Shown here: positions 4,673 to 10,012 of the stretch, piece by piece
Layout of the letters: each line of letters starts with the position of its first letter
Position numbering within the stretch: position 1 is the first letter of the stretch
Origin: Thermodesulfobacterium sp.
GTDB lineage: Bacteria > Desulfobacterota > Thermodesulfobacteria > Thermodesulfobacteriales > Thermodesulfobacteriaceae
Direction: 5' to 3'
Length of the DNA stretch: 10,679 nucleotides
Assembly (NCBI GenBank): GCA_021163085.1
Contig: JAGGXL010000050.1
Span: 1-10,679 of the forward strand
Made by a program: the position numbers and the translations under genes
Notes under the pieces: model-generated
Told to the model about the DNA's origin: nothing
What the model saw: the letters and a program-made list of their open reading frames with translations, nothing else
The model's database searches: none

Positions 4673-5064
4673 TAGAAATAATAATGAGTATAATTATAAT
4701 GATAGAGAGTTCTGGCAATCCTCTTGCCTATAATAAGAAGACAGAAGCGAGGGGATTATGCCAGATAACAGAAGTTTGTTTGAAAGATTATAATGACCAT
4801 CATCAAGTGAAATACAACAAAGAAGATTTATGGAACCCAGAGATAAACATCAAAATTGGAAATTGGTATTACAATAAAAGAATACCAGCGATGCTGAAGT
4901 ATTATAAAATTCCAGATAGTATAGAGCATAGAATAATAGCATACAATTGGGGCATAGGAAATTTAAGGAAGTGGTATAAGAAGGGAGGAGATTATAATAA
5001 ATTGCCTAAAGAAACACAAAACTATATAAGAAAGTATTATAAATTATTGAAGGAGGTGAGGTAA
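4669..5064 (+). CDS. Lytic transglycosylase, SLT domain (phage lysozyme-like)
   Basis: A 131-aa single-domain soluble lytic transglycosylase that cleaves peptidoglycan between MurNAc and GlcNAc. Visible motifs: catalytic Glu13 in the I-E-S-S-G-N-P motif (12-18), R28-G-L-C-Q-I-T (the usual GLMQI motif), N56-P, A91-Y-N-W-G-I-G-N (the usual AYNxG motif) and L112-P-x-E-T-x-x-Y. The domain starts at once and there is no signal peptide, so export would need a holin or the enzyme acts as a virion-associated lysozyme that opens the wall during DNA entry. The start ATG 4669 overlaps the previous stop and has AGGGGGTGAAAAA. The longer in-frame start at 4621 reads through the previous gene and is rejected. 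Its presence is the best sign that the window is viral. Confidence 0.88.
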   Translation: MIEIIMSIIIMIESSGNPLAYNKKTEARGLCQITEVCLKDYNDHHQVKYNKEDLWNPEINIKIGNWYYNKRIPAMLKYYKIPDSIEHRIIAYNWGIGNLRKWYKKGGDYNKLPKETQNYIRKYYKLLKEVR

Positions 5065-5268
5065 ATGTATATAAGAAGAGGACATAATCCAAAAAGGCTT
5101 CAGGTGGTAGAAGAGGGAATGGAATACTTAATTCAGGAACACGAAAAGGGAACAATCTTTTCTTACAAAGAGTTAGGAAGGGGGCACAGGTGGAATAATC
5201 ACTGGCTTCCGTTGAATTTCTATTTTGTGGCCAGAGGGTTTATCAGAAAACTGAAGGAGGTGAGATAA
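5065..5268 (+). CDS. Small basic protein of unknown function
   Basis: A 67-aa basic protein (start MYIRRGHNPKRLQVV) with a probable helix (VEEGMEYLIQEHEKG) and then FSYKELGRGHRW, which could be part of a winged-helix-like DNA-binding fold. This is only a guess from the pattern. AAGGAGGTGAGGTAA precedes the ATG. The TAA stop shares its last base with the ATG of the next gene, the 134-aa ubiquitin-like protein, so both are likely translated together. Confidence 0.75.
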   Translation: MYIRRGHNPKRLQVVEEGMEYLIQEHEKGTIFSYKELGRGHRWNNHWLPLNFYFVARGFIRKLKEVR

Positions 5269-5672
5269 TGGCTTGTTTGGTTATTTTCGGAGACAAAATT
5301 GATGTAAGAAAAGATACACCAGTGAAAGAGGCTATTAGAAAAAAATTAAAGGAAAAAGGTATTTACAACTTCAGTATAGAGGTAAACGGAAAATACATTA
5401 AAAACATTGATGAGTTACCAGAACTTTTTAAGAATAATACCATCGTAATAGAACCAGTTTATACTTGTTGGGACGGTTCATTTACTGTTGAAGCATCAAC
5501 CATTGAAGAAGCAAAAAAGAAAATAATGGAGATATACAAACAAATGGAAAGAGATGAACATCTTGTTATTCCAAACAAACCCATTGGGAAAATTAAAAAA
5601 TTAAAAGAAGGAGTTTATATTTCTTATGTTGGTTTTAAATTTTATAAAAAGGAGGTCAAAAATGAAAATTAA
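5268..5672 (+). CDS. Ubiquitin-like domain protein with C-terminal extension
   Basis: A 134-aa protein. Residues 4-66 align without gaps to residues 14-64 of the 79-aa Ubl at 6085-6324 and slightly beyond; by hand I count 20 identities in 49 positions, including P18-V-K-E21, G31-I, N34-F, G41, E49-L-P-E52 and F54. The domain is therefore a beta-grasp Ubl paralogue. Where the shorter protein ends in Ala-Gly, this one has C67-W-D-G70 and continues for 64 residues (helix TIEEAKKKIMEIYKQMER, then a basic strand-rich part). It could be a precursor cut by the JAB peptidase after Gly70, a Ubl-fused adaptor, or a decoy. It is in the operon before the E1/JAB genes, separated from them by one gene and two terminators. 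AAGGAGGTGAGATA precedes the ATG; its end overlaps the next gene by 11 bases. Confidence 0.75.
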   Translation: MACLVIFGDKIDVRKDTPVKEAIRKKLKEKGIYNFSIEVNGKYIKNIDELPELFKNNTIVIEPVYTCWDGSFTVEASTIEEAKKKIMEIYKQMERDEHLVIPNKPIGKIKKLKEGVYISYVGFKFYKKEVKNEN

Positions 5673-5868
5673 CATATTTGAATTGGCATTAAAAGTATGT
5701 AAAAGAACGGGGAGGTATTCTGTGGATGCCTTCTTGGATAATGCAACAAAAATAAGAAAGTGGATAGATGAAAATCCTAAATTATTTGATTATTTAATAA
5801 ATGGAAAACCAATCAAGAAAAGCCTGCTGAATTATTATAAGTATAAGAAAGGATTAAAATTTCTATAA
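5662..5868 (+). CDS. Small basic protein of unknown function
   Basis: A 68-aa protein (start MKINIFELAL), lysine- and tyrosine-rich, with probable helices around residues 5-15, 20-35 and 50-60. No motif is recognised. The start is ATG 5662, right after AAAGGAGGTCAAAA; an earlier ATG at 5626 lies before the ribosome site. It is the last gene of the operon and stops five bases before a strong terminator stem. Adjacent to the extended Ubl gene and overlapping it by 11 bases, it may work with that protein. Confidence 0.75.
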   Translation: MKINIFELALKVCKRTGRYSVDAFLDNATKIRKWIDENPKLFDYLINGKPIKKSLLNYYKYKKGLKFL

Positions 5869-5872
5869 TCAT

Positions 5873-5908
5873 AGAGGAGAGGGCTTCGGCTCTCTCCTCT
5901 TTCTTTTT
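5873..5908 (+). terminator. Rho-independent terminator with UUCG loop
   Basis: AGAGGAGAGGGC (5873-5884), loop TTCG, GCTCTCTCCTCT (5889-5900): a 12-bp stem with one G-U pair, then TTCTTTTTG. It closes the 2613-5868 operon. Confidence 0.95.
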
Positions 5909-5961
5909 GCCTTTTTGCTTTCGGTAGATTAGAATGGCCGGGACTTCAGCAATTTTTTATT

Positions 5962-5990
5962 TTGTATGACTACAATCACTATGTTATAAT
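5962..5990 (+). promoter_or_regulatory. Promoter upstream of the Ubl gene (distal)
   Basis: Consensus -10 TATAAT (5985-5990) with extended -10 TG (TGTTATAAT). A weak -35 TTGTAT (5962-5967) lies 17 bases upstream. The placement directly after the terminator supports a new transcription unit. Confidence 0.65.
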
Positions 5991-5994
5991 AAAA

Positions 5995-6025
5995 TTGACA
6001 ATGAGAGATAAGGTTCTTTGATAAT
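5995..6025 (+). promoter_or_regulatory. Promoter upstream of the Ubl gene (proximal)
   Basis: Perfect -35 TTGACA (5995-6000), then TTGATAAT (6018-6025). Either TTGATA at 17 bases or GATAAT at 19 bases could serve as -10. With the distal promoter this would make a tandem pair. Confidence 0.5.
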
Positions 6026-6034
6026 GTTGGAGTA

Positions 6035-6061
6035 GCCAGAAGTTGTGGCGGGGCTTCTGGC
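6035..6061 (+). promoter_or_regulatory. Leader hairpin before the Ubl gene
   Basis: GCCAGAAG (6035-6042) pairs with CTTCTGGC (6054-6061), 8 bp with an 11-base loop, ending about 11 bases before the TAGGAGGTG ribosome site. It could protect the 5' end of the mRNA or bind a regulator. It is not a terminator, because A rather than T follows. Confidence 0.5.
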
Positions 6062-6084
6062 AAAAAAAGATAGGAGGTGAAATT

Positions 6085-6324
6085 ATGGATTTAAGAGAAC
6101 TTAATGGTGGGGATACTTTGAAAATCAACATCGCTGGAGTGGAAGTGGAAGTAGAGAGAACAGCACCCGTGAAAGAGACCCTGAAACAACTTTTGGAAGA
6201 GAGGGGGATTGACAATTTCGTCATCTATCTGGATGGCGAAGAAGTTACCTCCTCTGCTGAACTTCCAGAGACCTTTGAGGATGTTGAAACGCTGGAAGTC
6301 CAGCGGTATGTGAAGGCGGGATGA
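6085..6324 (+). CDS. Ubiquitin-like protein (beta-grasp) of a conjugation system
   Basis: A 79-aa protein with the ubiquitin/ThiS/MoaD-type pattern: strand 11-17, strand 19-26, helix about 28-40 (PVKETLKQLLEERG), short strand 44-50 (NFVIYLDG), loop with S-S-A-E-L-P-E, final strand 68-75 and a free C-terminus ending V-K-A-G. It is the likely substrate of the E1 at 7355-8302, which would adenylate the terminal Gly. The end is Ala-Gly, not Gly-Gly, and nothing follows the Gly, so no maturation is required. The start is ATG 6085 after TAGGAGGTGAAATT; a longer frame from 6043 runs through the leader hairpin and is rejected. The gene has its own promoters and its own terminator, which would allow more Ubl than enzyme to be made. 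Sulfur-carrier use (MoaD/ThiS) is the alternative, but the E2-like and JAB neighbours favour conjugation. Confidence 0.8.
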   Translation: MDLRELNGGDTLKINIAGVEVEVERTAPVKETLKQLLEERGIDNFVIYLDGEEVTSSAELPETFEDVETLEVQRYVKAG

Positions 6325-6330
6325 ATTAAA

Positions 6331-6368
6331 GAACGGTGGGCTTCCCGCCAGCCCGCCGTTCCGTTTTT
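6331..6368 (+). terminator. Rho-independent terminator after the Ubl gene
   Basis: GAACGGTGGGC (6331-6341) and GCCCGCCGTTC (6351-6361) form an 11-bp stem with one G-U pair and a 9-base loop, followed by CGTTTTTAT. It separates the Ubl gene from the enzyme genes. Confidence 0.92.
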
Positions 6369-6394
6369 ATACTTTATAATATGCGAAATATAAT
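6366..6394 (+). promoter_or_regulatory. Possible promoter of the E2/E1/JAB genes
   Basis: Two TATAAT boxes (6375-6380 and 6389-6394) follow the terminator. The second has TTTATA (6366-6371) at 17 bases as a 4-of-6 -35 box. It begins 25 bases before the next start codon. AT-richness makes chance matches likely. Confidence 0.4.
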
Positions 6395-6418
6395 ATAGGA
6401 AAATATGGAGGTGAAAAA

Positions 6419-6697
6419 ATGGAAATTTTAATAGTTATATTTTTTGTTTTTCTTATTTGTATTGGTTATATTTTAAATTATATCATAGACAACGAAATTT
6501 TCTTTAGAAGATGTAAAAACTGTGGAAGCAATAAGAAGGAAATTAAAGGAAAATATTGGGGTTTTGGAAAATATGAATACAAATTGTATTGTTCCGAATG
6601 TGGTTGCCAATTAGAATATAATTTTGGCATCCCAGAAGATAAGTATAAAAAATTGTTAAAGAAATGTAAAGAGAAAGGAATTAAAATTAGGAGGTGA
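6419..6697 (+). CDS. Membrane-anchored zinc-ribbon protein
   Basis: A 92-aa protein. Residues 2-23 are one hydrophobic helix (EILIVIFFVFLICIGYILNY) and serve as an N-terminal membrane anchor. C32-K-N-C35 and C58-S-E-C61 form a zinc ribbon, followed by a basic helical tail (DKYKKLLKKCKEKGIKIRR). With few positive charges before the helix and many after it, the zinc ribbon should face the cytoplasm. The gene lies between the Ubl gene and the E2-like gene and is probably co-transcribed with the latter (spacing four bases). It may recruit substrate or enzyme to the membrane. This is inference, as several unrelated zinc ribbons occur in the window. Ribosome site ATGGAGGTGAAAAA. Confidence 0.82.
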   Translation: MEILIVIFFVFLICIGYILNYIIDNEIFFRRCKNCGSNKKEIKGKYWGFGKYEYKLYCSECGCQLEYNFGIPEDKYKKLLKKCKEKGIKIRR

Positions 6698-6701
6698 AAT
6701 T

Positions 6702-7355
6702 ATGATAGATTTAGATGTGAAAATGGTTTCCCAAGCAAAAGAGGAATTAAATAATCCTCTTTCATATTTAAGATATAGATTAAGAAGCCACTATGAAAAT
6801 AAAATTTATCATATAAAACAGGTATATGGGAAGTATGCAATTCCTTTTAAGGATGAATTTGAGAGTGAAATTGCTTTCATCAAAGATTATATGTTAATTA
6901 AAGGATGGGAAGGACTTTTGGAAATAAAGAAAGTTTATTATCGTAAGAAATTATATTACTTTAAAGAACCTTTTAAAATTGAAAATTACAAGATATTTGG
7001 AAAGTTTTCTGGTGGAAAATTAATAGGTTTTTTAGTGAACACCAAATATGGATTCCATACAACAGGAGAATGGCGTTTCGGCTATTATAGTTTATGTTTT
7101 GGAGATTTCACCCCCAAAGATTCATACGATACTTTCAAATCCTTTAAAGAAGATTGTGAAAAACTTGCGAAGGTTTTGGAAACAATCCATATTGGTTCTT
7201 TGGGAGATTGTGCTTTACCTGGAAACCAAAGATATAAGAAAATTATAATAGGTGATGAAGAAGGCGCAGCAGATATAGTAGAATGGATAAGAGGGATGAG
7301 CCTTTCAAAATTAAAAATTTTATTAAAAAATGAAATCCTAAAGGAGGTGTTATAA
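6702..7355 (+). CDS. Candidate E2-like (ubiquitin-conjugating fold) protein
   Basis: A 217-aa protein. The first 90 residues are helical and charged. Residues 95-127 look like consecutive beta strands (YKIFGKFSGGKLIGFLV; YGFHTTGEWRFGYY), followed by S130-L-C132-F-G-D-F and a helix at about 143-160, then G165-S-L-G-D-C170-A-L-P. The strand, strand, C-x-G-(D/N)-F, helix order resembles bacterial E2 families in which a catalytic Cys follows the beta meander (for example the E2-like B protein of PRTRC cassettes), so C132 is the candidate active site. H119 and C170 are other conserved-looking residues. The position directly before the E1, with a one-base stop/start overlap (TAATG), is exactly where an E2 is expected. 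The assignment rests on pattern and context and is not certain. Ribosome site TTAGGAGGTGAAATT. Confidence 0.55.
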   Translation: MIDLDVKMVSQAKEELNNPLSYLRYRLRSHYENKIYHIKQVYGKYAIPFKDEFESEIAFIKDYMLIKGWEGLLEIKKVYYRKKLYYFKEPFKIENYKIFGKFSGGKLIGFLVNTKYGFHTTGEWRFGYYSLCFGDFTPKDSYDTFKSFKEDCEKLAKVLETIHIGSLGDCALPGNQRYKKIIIGDEEGAADIVEWIRGMSLSKLKILLKNEILKEVL

Positions 7356-8302
7356 TGGAAGCAATTTATGATAGGCAAAAAAGTTTGAATTTAAAAGAAG
7401 TAAAGGTAGCTTCTATTGTAGGTTGTGGAGGCACCGGTTTCTGGACTGCTTATCTTCTGGCAATGAGTGGAGTGGAACATTTAATTCTTGTGGATGCCGA
7501 TAGAGTAGATGAAACAAATTTGAATAGATTGCCTCTTTCTAAAAGACATATTGGAGTTCCTAAAGTAGAAGCAGTATACGATATGGTGAAAAGAATTAGA
7601 CCGAATACATTTATAGAAACTTATCAAAGAAAAATAGAGACAGAAGAGGATTGCTCTATATTATCTGGAGTAATCTTCGCCTGCACAGATAATCTGAAAT
7701 CACAGAGGCTTCTATGGGCGTATGCAAAGAAAAATGGACTGAAGTATCAGAGGGTGGGTTATGACGGAACTGTTCTCTGTGTAACGAAAGCATTCCCATT
7801 ATCCTTTGATGAGCAATCAGAGAATGAAGCAGGTTATCAGATAACTCCTTCTTGGGTTATCCCAGCAGTTCTTGCAAGCGCATTTGGAGTTATGAATGTA
7901 ATGTATAAAGAAACAGCGATAATGGATGACATTGCGAAATTAGGAATTATAACTTCATCTTATATCCCAAAGCATCTTCTTAGAGAATTAAAAGATAGAT
8001 ATTATGATGAAGGGTATGAGGACGGAAGAGAAGAAATATTGGATAACATACATGATTATATTCCAGATGGATACGGGTATTGCGAAGATTGTGAATACCA
8101 ATATACGGAGAGCGAGATGGAAACTGCCAGAAACGAATCGTATGATGAGGGATATGATGATGGAAGAGACGAAGGCTATAACGAAGGATATAACGATGCA
8201 GTTGAGAAAATTAAAAATGGAAAACTCCCAGATGGATTAACTCTGGAAGATTTAAAAGAACTAATTAACTCTTTAGAAAAAGAGGAGGTGGAAAATGAGT
8301 AA
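7355..8302 (+). CDS. E1-like ubiquitin/ThiF-family activating enzyme with GX3-repeat tail
   Basis: A 315-aa protein. Residues 15-190 are an E1/ThiF/MoeB adenylation domain: glycine loop V22-G-C-G-G-T-G28, D47-A-D49 at the end of the second strand, the E53-T-N55-L-N57-R58 signature, K70 for ATP, and C110-T-D112-N113. It would adenylate the C-terminal Gly of the Ubl. C142 in D-G-T-V-L-C is the most likely thioester cysteine; the zinc-binding CxxC pairs of MoeB/ThiF are absent from the core. The tail from residue 205 is unusual: Y-D-E-G220-Y-E-D-G224, then C243-E-D-C246, then a run with Gly at 266, 270, 274 and 278, similar in period to the GX3 repeats of Yae1/Lto1. It may be a docking or oligomerisation arm. 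Ribosome site AAAGGAGGTGTTATA. Overlaps the JAB gene by 8 bases. Confidence 0.94.
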   Translation: MEAIYDRQKSLNLKEVKVASIVGCGGTGFWTAYLLAMSGVEHLILVDADRVDETNLNRLPLSKRHIGVPKVEAVYDMVKRIRPNTFIETYQRKIETEEDCSILSGVIFACTDNLKSQRLLWAYAKKNGLKYQRVGYDGTVLCVTKAFPLSFDEQSENEAGYQITPSWVIPAVLASAFGVMNVMYKETAIMDDIAKLGIITSSYIPKHLLRELKDRYYDEGYEDGREEILDNIHDYIPDGYGYCEDCEYQYTESEMETARNESYDEGYDDGRDEGYNEGYNDAVEKIKNGKLPDGLTLEDLKELINSLEKEEVENE

Positions 8303-9122
8303 GACCAAAATTAAAATTAAGGAAAAAAACACGAACATATTGGATGTTGAAGTAAATTACTATAAGAATTGTGATTATTGCTCAAAGTTAGAAGATACTC
8401 TGTATGTTCCTTGGGAAATTTATACTCAATGGTTATATTTATTAAGATTATATCCAGATAAAGAATGGGCTGGAATATTGAAAATTGAAGATAAAGTTAT
8501 TAAAGAATTTATTGTTCCAAAACAGGAGATAAGTTCAGCAAATGTTGAATTTACCGATGATGTTAATGGAAATGGAGTAATCCATAGCCACCATTCTATG
8601 GGTGCTTTTCACTCTGGGCAAGATGATGAGGCAGTAAGAAACTTATATGAATACAGCATAGTAATTGCGAATAACGGTTATGATGCCTGCAGAAGGATTA
8701 AACTTCCGTGTGGTGGTTGGGGATACATCAACATCAAATTGGAAATTATAAATGCCCCAGAAATCCCTTTTGATAACATCCAAGAGAAAAAAGTTGTAAT
8801 TCCAAACTACAATTATAAGAAAGATTTTACTCCAATTTACAATTATAAAAAAGATGAAGATTTAAAGAATAATAAAAAAATTGAAGAAGAAACCGACGAA
8901 GATTTTAATAATGATTACGAACTATTTTTTGAGAAATGTAAAAAATGCACTGCCTTCAATTGTAAAGATTGTGAAAATGGATTTATGTTAGACGCATATA
9001 ATTATGAATTGCCATTCTGTATTGATTGCAAAACTTTTGACTGTAAGAATTGCTGGAAACTTAAAAAATACCTCAAGAATTACCCCGAAGATAAAGAGTG
9101 GGTAGAACAGTATTATTACTGA
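8295..9122 (+). CDS. JAB/JAMM metallopeptidase, putative Ubl-specific isopeptidase
   Basis: A 275-aa protein. The JAMM zinc motif is complete: Glu57 in K-E57-W-A-G-I-L, then H97-S-H99-x7-S107-x2-D110 (HSHHSMGAFHSGQD). The enzyme should remove the Ubl from targets or trim Ubl precursors. Residues 165-200 are a low-complexity linker with a repeated Y-N-Y-K-K-D. The C-terminal tail carries two copies of C-x2-C-x4-C-x2-C (215-226 and 242-253), probably two zinc sites; a further C26-D-Y-C29 lies at the N-terminus. Such a tail is not part of the JAB core and may bind substrate. Starts inside the E1 gene (8-base overlap) with GAGGAGGTGGAAA, so the two are made together. Confidence 0.93.
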   Translation: MSKTKIKIKEKNTNILDVEVNYYKNCDYCSKLEDTLYVPWEIYTQWLYLLRLYPDKEWAGILKIEDKVIKEFIVPKQEISSANVEFTDDVNGNGVIHSHHSMGAFHSGQDDEAVRNLYEYSIVIANNGYDACRRIKLPCGGWGYINIKLEIINAPEIPFDNIQEKKVVIPNYNYKKDFTPIYNYKKDEDLKNNKKIEEETDEDFNNDYELFFEKCKKCTAFNCKDCENGFMLDAYNYELPFCIDCKTFDCKNCWKLKKYLKNYPEDKEWVEQYYY

Positions 9123-9193
9123 TTTAAATTCCTTTATCAGAATTTGCCCATTTGCATTCGCTCTTTATTATCTTAAGAAAGGAGGGATATCTG

Positions 9194-9370
9194 ATGGATA
9201 TTTATGACTATGGAAAAAGGTTAGAAGAAGCATTTAAAGGGATTTTAAGAAGAGATATTGAAAAATATGGAGAAAAGGTGGTTTGGGATATTATTGAAAC
9301 AATTGAGGATGCAGAATGTAGAGCAAGAGCCAGGAAACACTACTATGAAGTGTTAAATGAAAACCGTTAA
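9194..9370 (+). CDS. Small helical protein of unknown function
   Basis: A 58-aa charged, mostly helical protein (start MDIYDYGKRLEEAFKG; then KVVWDIIETIEDAECRARAR). It could be a small coiled-coil or helical adaptor; no family is recognised. The start is ATG 9194, after AAAGGAGGGATATCTG; an upstream in-frame ATG at 9152 precedes the ribosome site. A 71-base gap separates it from the JAB gene, with a weak promoter-like pair (TTGCCC 9144-9149, TATTAT 9166-9171), so it may start a new unit. Confidence 0.75.
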   Translation: MDIYDYGKRLEEAFKGILRRDIEKYGEKVVWDIIETIEDAECRARARKHYYEVLNENR

Positions 9371-9379
9371 TATGGCAAT

Positions 9380-9541
9380 ATGAAGGTCGGAAAATTATAT
9401 AATATTCCAAAATTTAAATGGGAGTTAGTAGAATTTTTAAGTAGATATTATCCAGAAGATAAATGGAAATTTAATAAAATGAGAAAAAAGAGGTTATATG
9501 CGATATATTATAATATAAGAGAAAAGGAGGTGGAAAGATGA
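9380..9541 (+). CDS. Small basic protein of unknown function
   Basis: A 53-aa basic and aromatic protein (start MKVGKLYNIPKFKWELVEFL), probably helical, with Y-Y-P-E-D-K-W and a lysine/arginine-rich second half. No ribosome site of the usual type precedes ATG 9380; an ATG eight bases earlier opens only a three-codon frame ending at the start of this gene. Support comes from its tight fit between neighbours, a four-base overlap (ATGA) with the next gene, and the K-E-V ending formed by the next ribosome site, as in other genes here. Confidence 0.6.
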   Translation: MKVGKLYNIPKFKWELVEFLSRYYPEDKWKFNKMRKKRLYAIYYNIREKEVER

Positions 9542-9759
9542 AAAAAAGAGAGAAACTTTATTGCCCCTTCTGTGGGTCAGATAGGTTTATCAGAAAAATA
9601 ATTGAGATTGACGAAATTGAAATCTATGACGAAGGAGATGCAATCATAGACAATTGGATAGAAAATATTGAGAATGACTATGTTGAATTAAAATGTAAAA
9701 ATTGTGGGAAAAATGTAATTGATGAAGAGTTAGTAAAAGAAGGAGGGAAAAATGAGTAA
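9538..9759 (+). CDS. Small acidic zinc-ribbon protein
   Basis: A 73-aa protein with C9-P-F-C12 and C53-K-N-C56 flanking an acidic, isoleucine-rich stretch (KIIEIDEIEIYDEGDAII). The insert between the knuckles is long for a zinc ribbon and probably forms beta hairpins. The acidic centre differs from the basic ribbons of the first operon and could mimic nucleic acid or bind a basic partner; this is inference. AAAGGAGGTGGAAAG precedes the ATG. It overlaps the next gene by 8 bases (ATGAGTAA), the same junction sequence as between the E1 and JAB genes. Confidence 0.82.
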   Translation: MKKREKLYCPFCGSDRFIRKIIEIDEIEIYDEGDAIIDNWIENIENDYVELKCKNCGKNVIDEELVKEGGKNE

Positions 9760-10012
9760 AGAAGAGGATTTTATTAAATTATTTACCTCTTTAAGCAATA
9801 AAGAATATGAAAAAATGATGGAAGCAATTAAGAAAGTTGCTGGAGAAGAGATTGCGAAATACGCAATAGCAATTGAGTATGCTTCCGTTTTAAATAATTT
9901 ATTTGGAGTTTCAACGGGATTAATTCTGGTGGCGTTTTTGGTGGAATTGTTTTTGAAAGATAAGATAATCTTCAAAGAAAGGGGGGTGAGTAAAAATGAA
10001 CCAAACTCTTGA
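9752..10012 (+). CDS. Small protein with one membrane helix
   Basis: An 86-aa protein. Residues 1-45 are charged and amphipathic, 50-69 a hydrophobic helix (LFGVSTGLILVAFLVELFLK), and the tail is basic (KDKIIFKERGVSKNE). Size and topology would allow a holin-like or tail-anchored role, and the window also encodes a transglycosylase without a signal peptide, but nothing specific supports a holin. AAGGAGGGAAAA precedes the ATG. Its end overlaps the next gene by 17 bases. Confidence 0.75.
   Translation: MSKEEDFIKLFTSLSNKEYEKMMEAIKKVAGEEIAKYAIAIEYASVLNNLFGVSTGLILVAFLVELFLKDKIIFKERGVSKNEPNS

Noticed and set aside
7085..7378. 97-codon minus-strand frame, and a 78-codon plus frame at 8004-8240
   Set aside because: Both overlap the E2-like and E1 genes in other frames, without ribosome sites or motifs.
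6085..8302. Thiamine or molybdopterin sulfur-carrier operon (ThiS/ThiF, MoaD/MoeB)
   Set aside because: No biosynthesis genes are nearby, and the JAB with a substrate tail, the E2-like neighbour and the phage-like context fit conjugation better. It is not fully excluded.
6702..9122. Type II CBASS (Cap2/Cap3)
   Set aside because: Cap2 is a fused E1-E2 and needs a nucleotidyltransferase and effector next to it. Here E1 is separate, Ubl genes are present and no cyclase is seen.
9144..9171. Promoter before the 9194 gene
   Set aside because: TTGCCC and TATTAT are only partial matches with a 16-base spacer in AT-rich DNA. Too weak to list as a feature.
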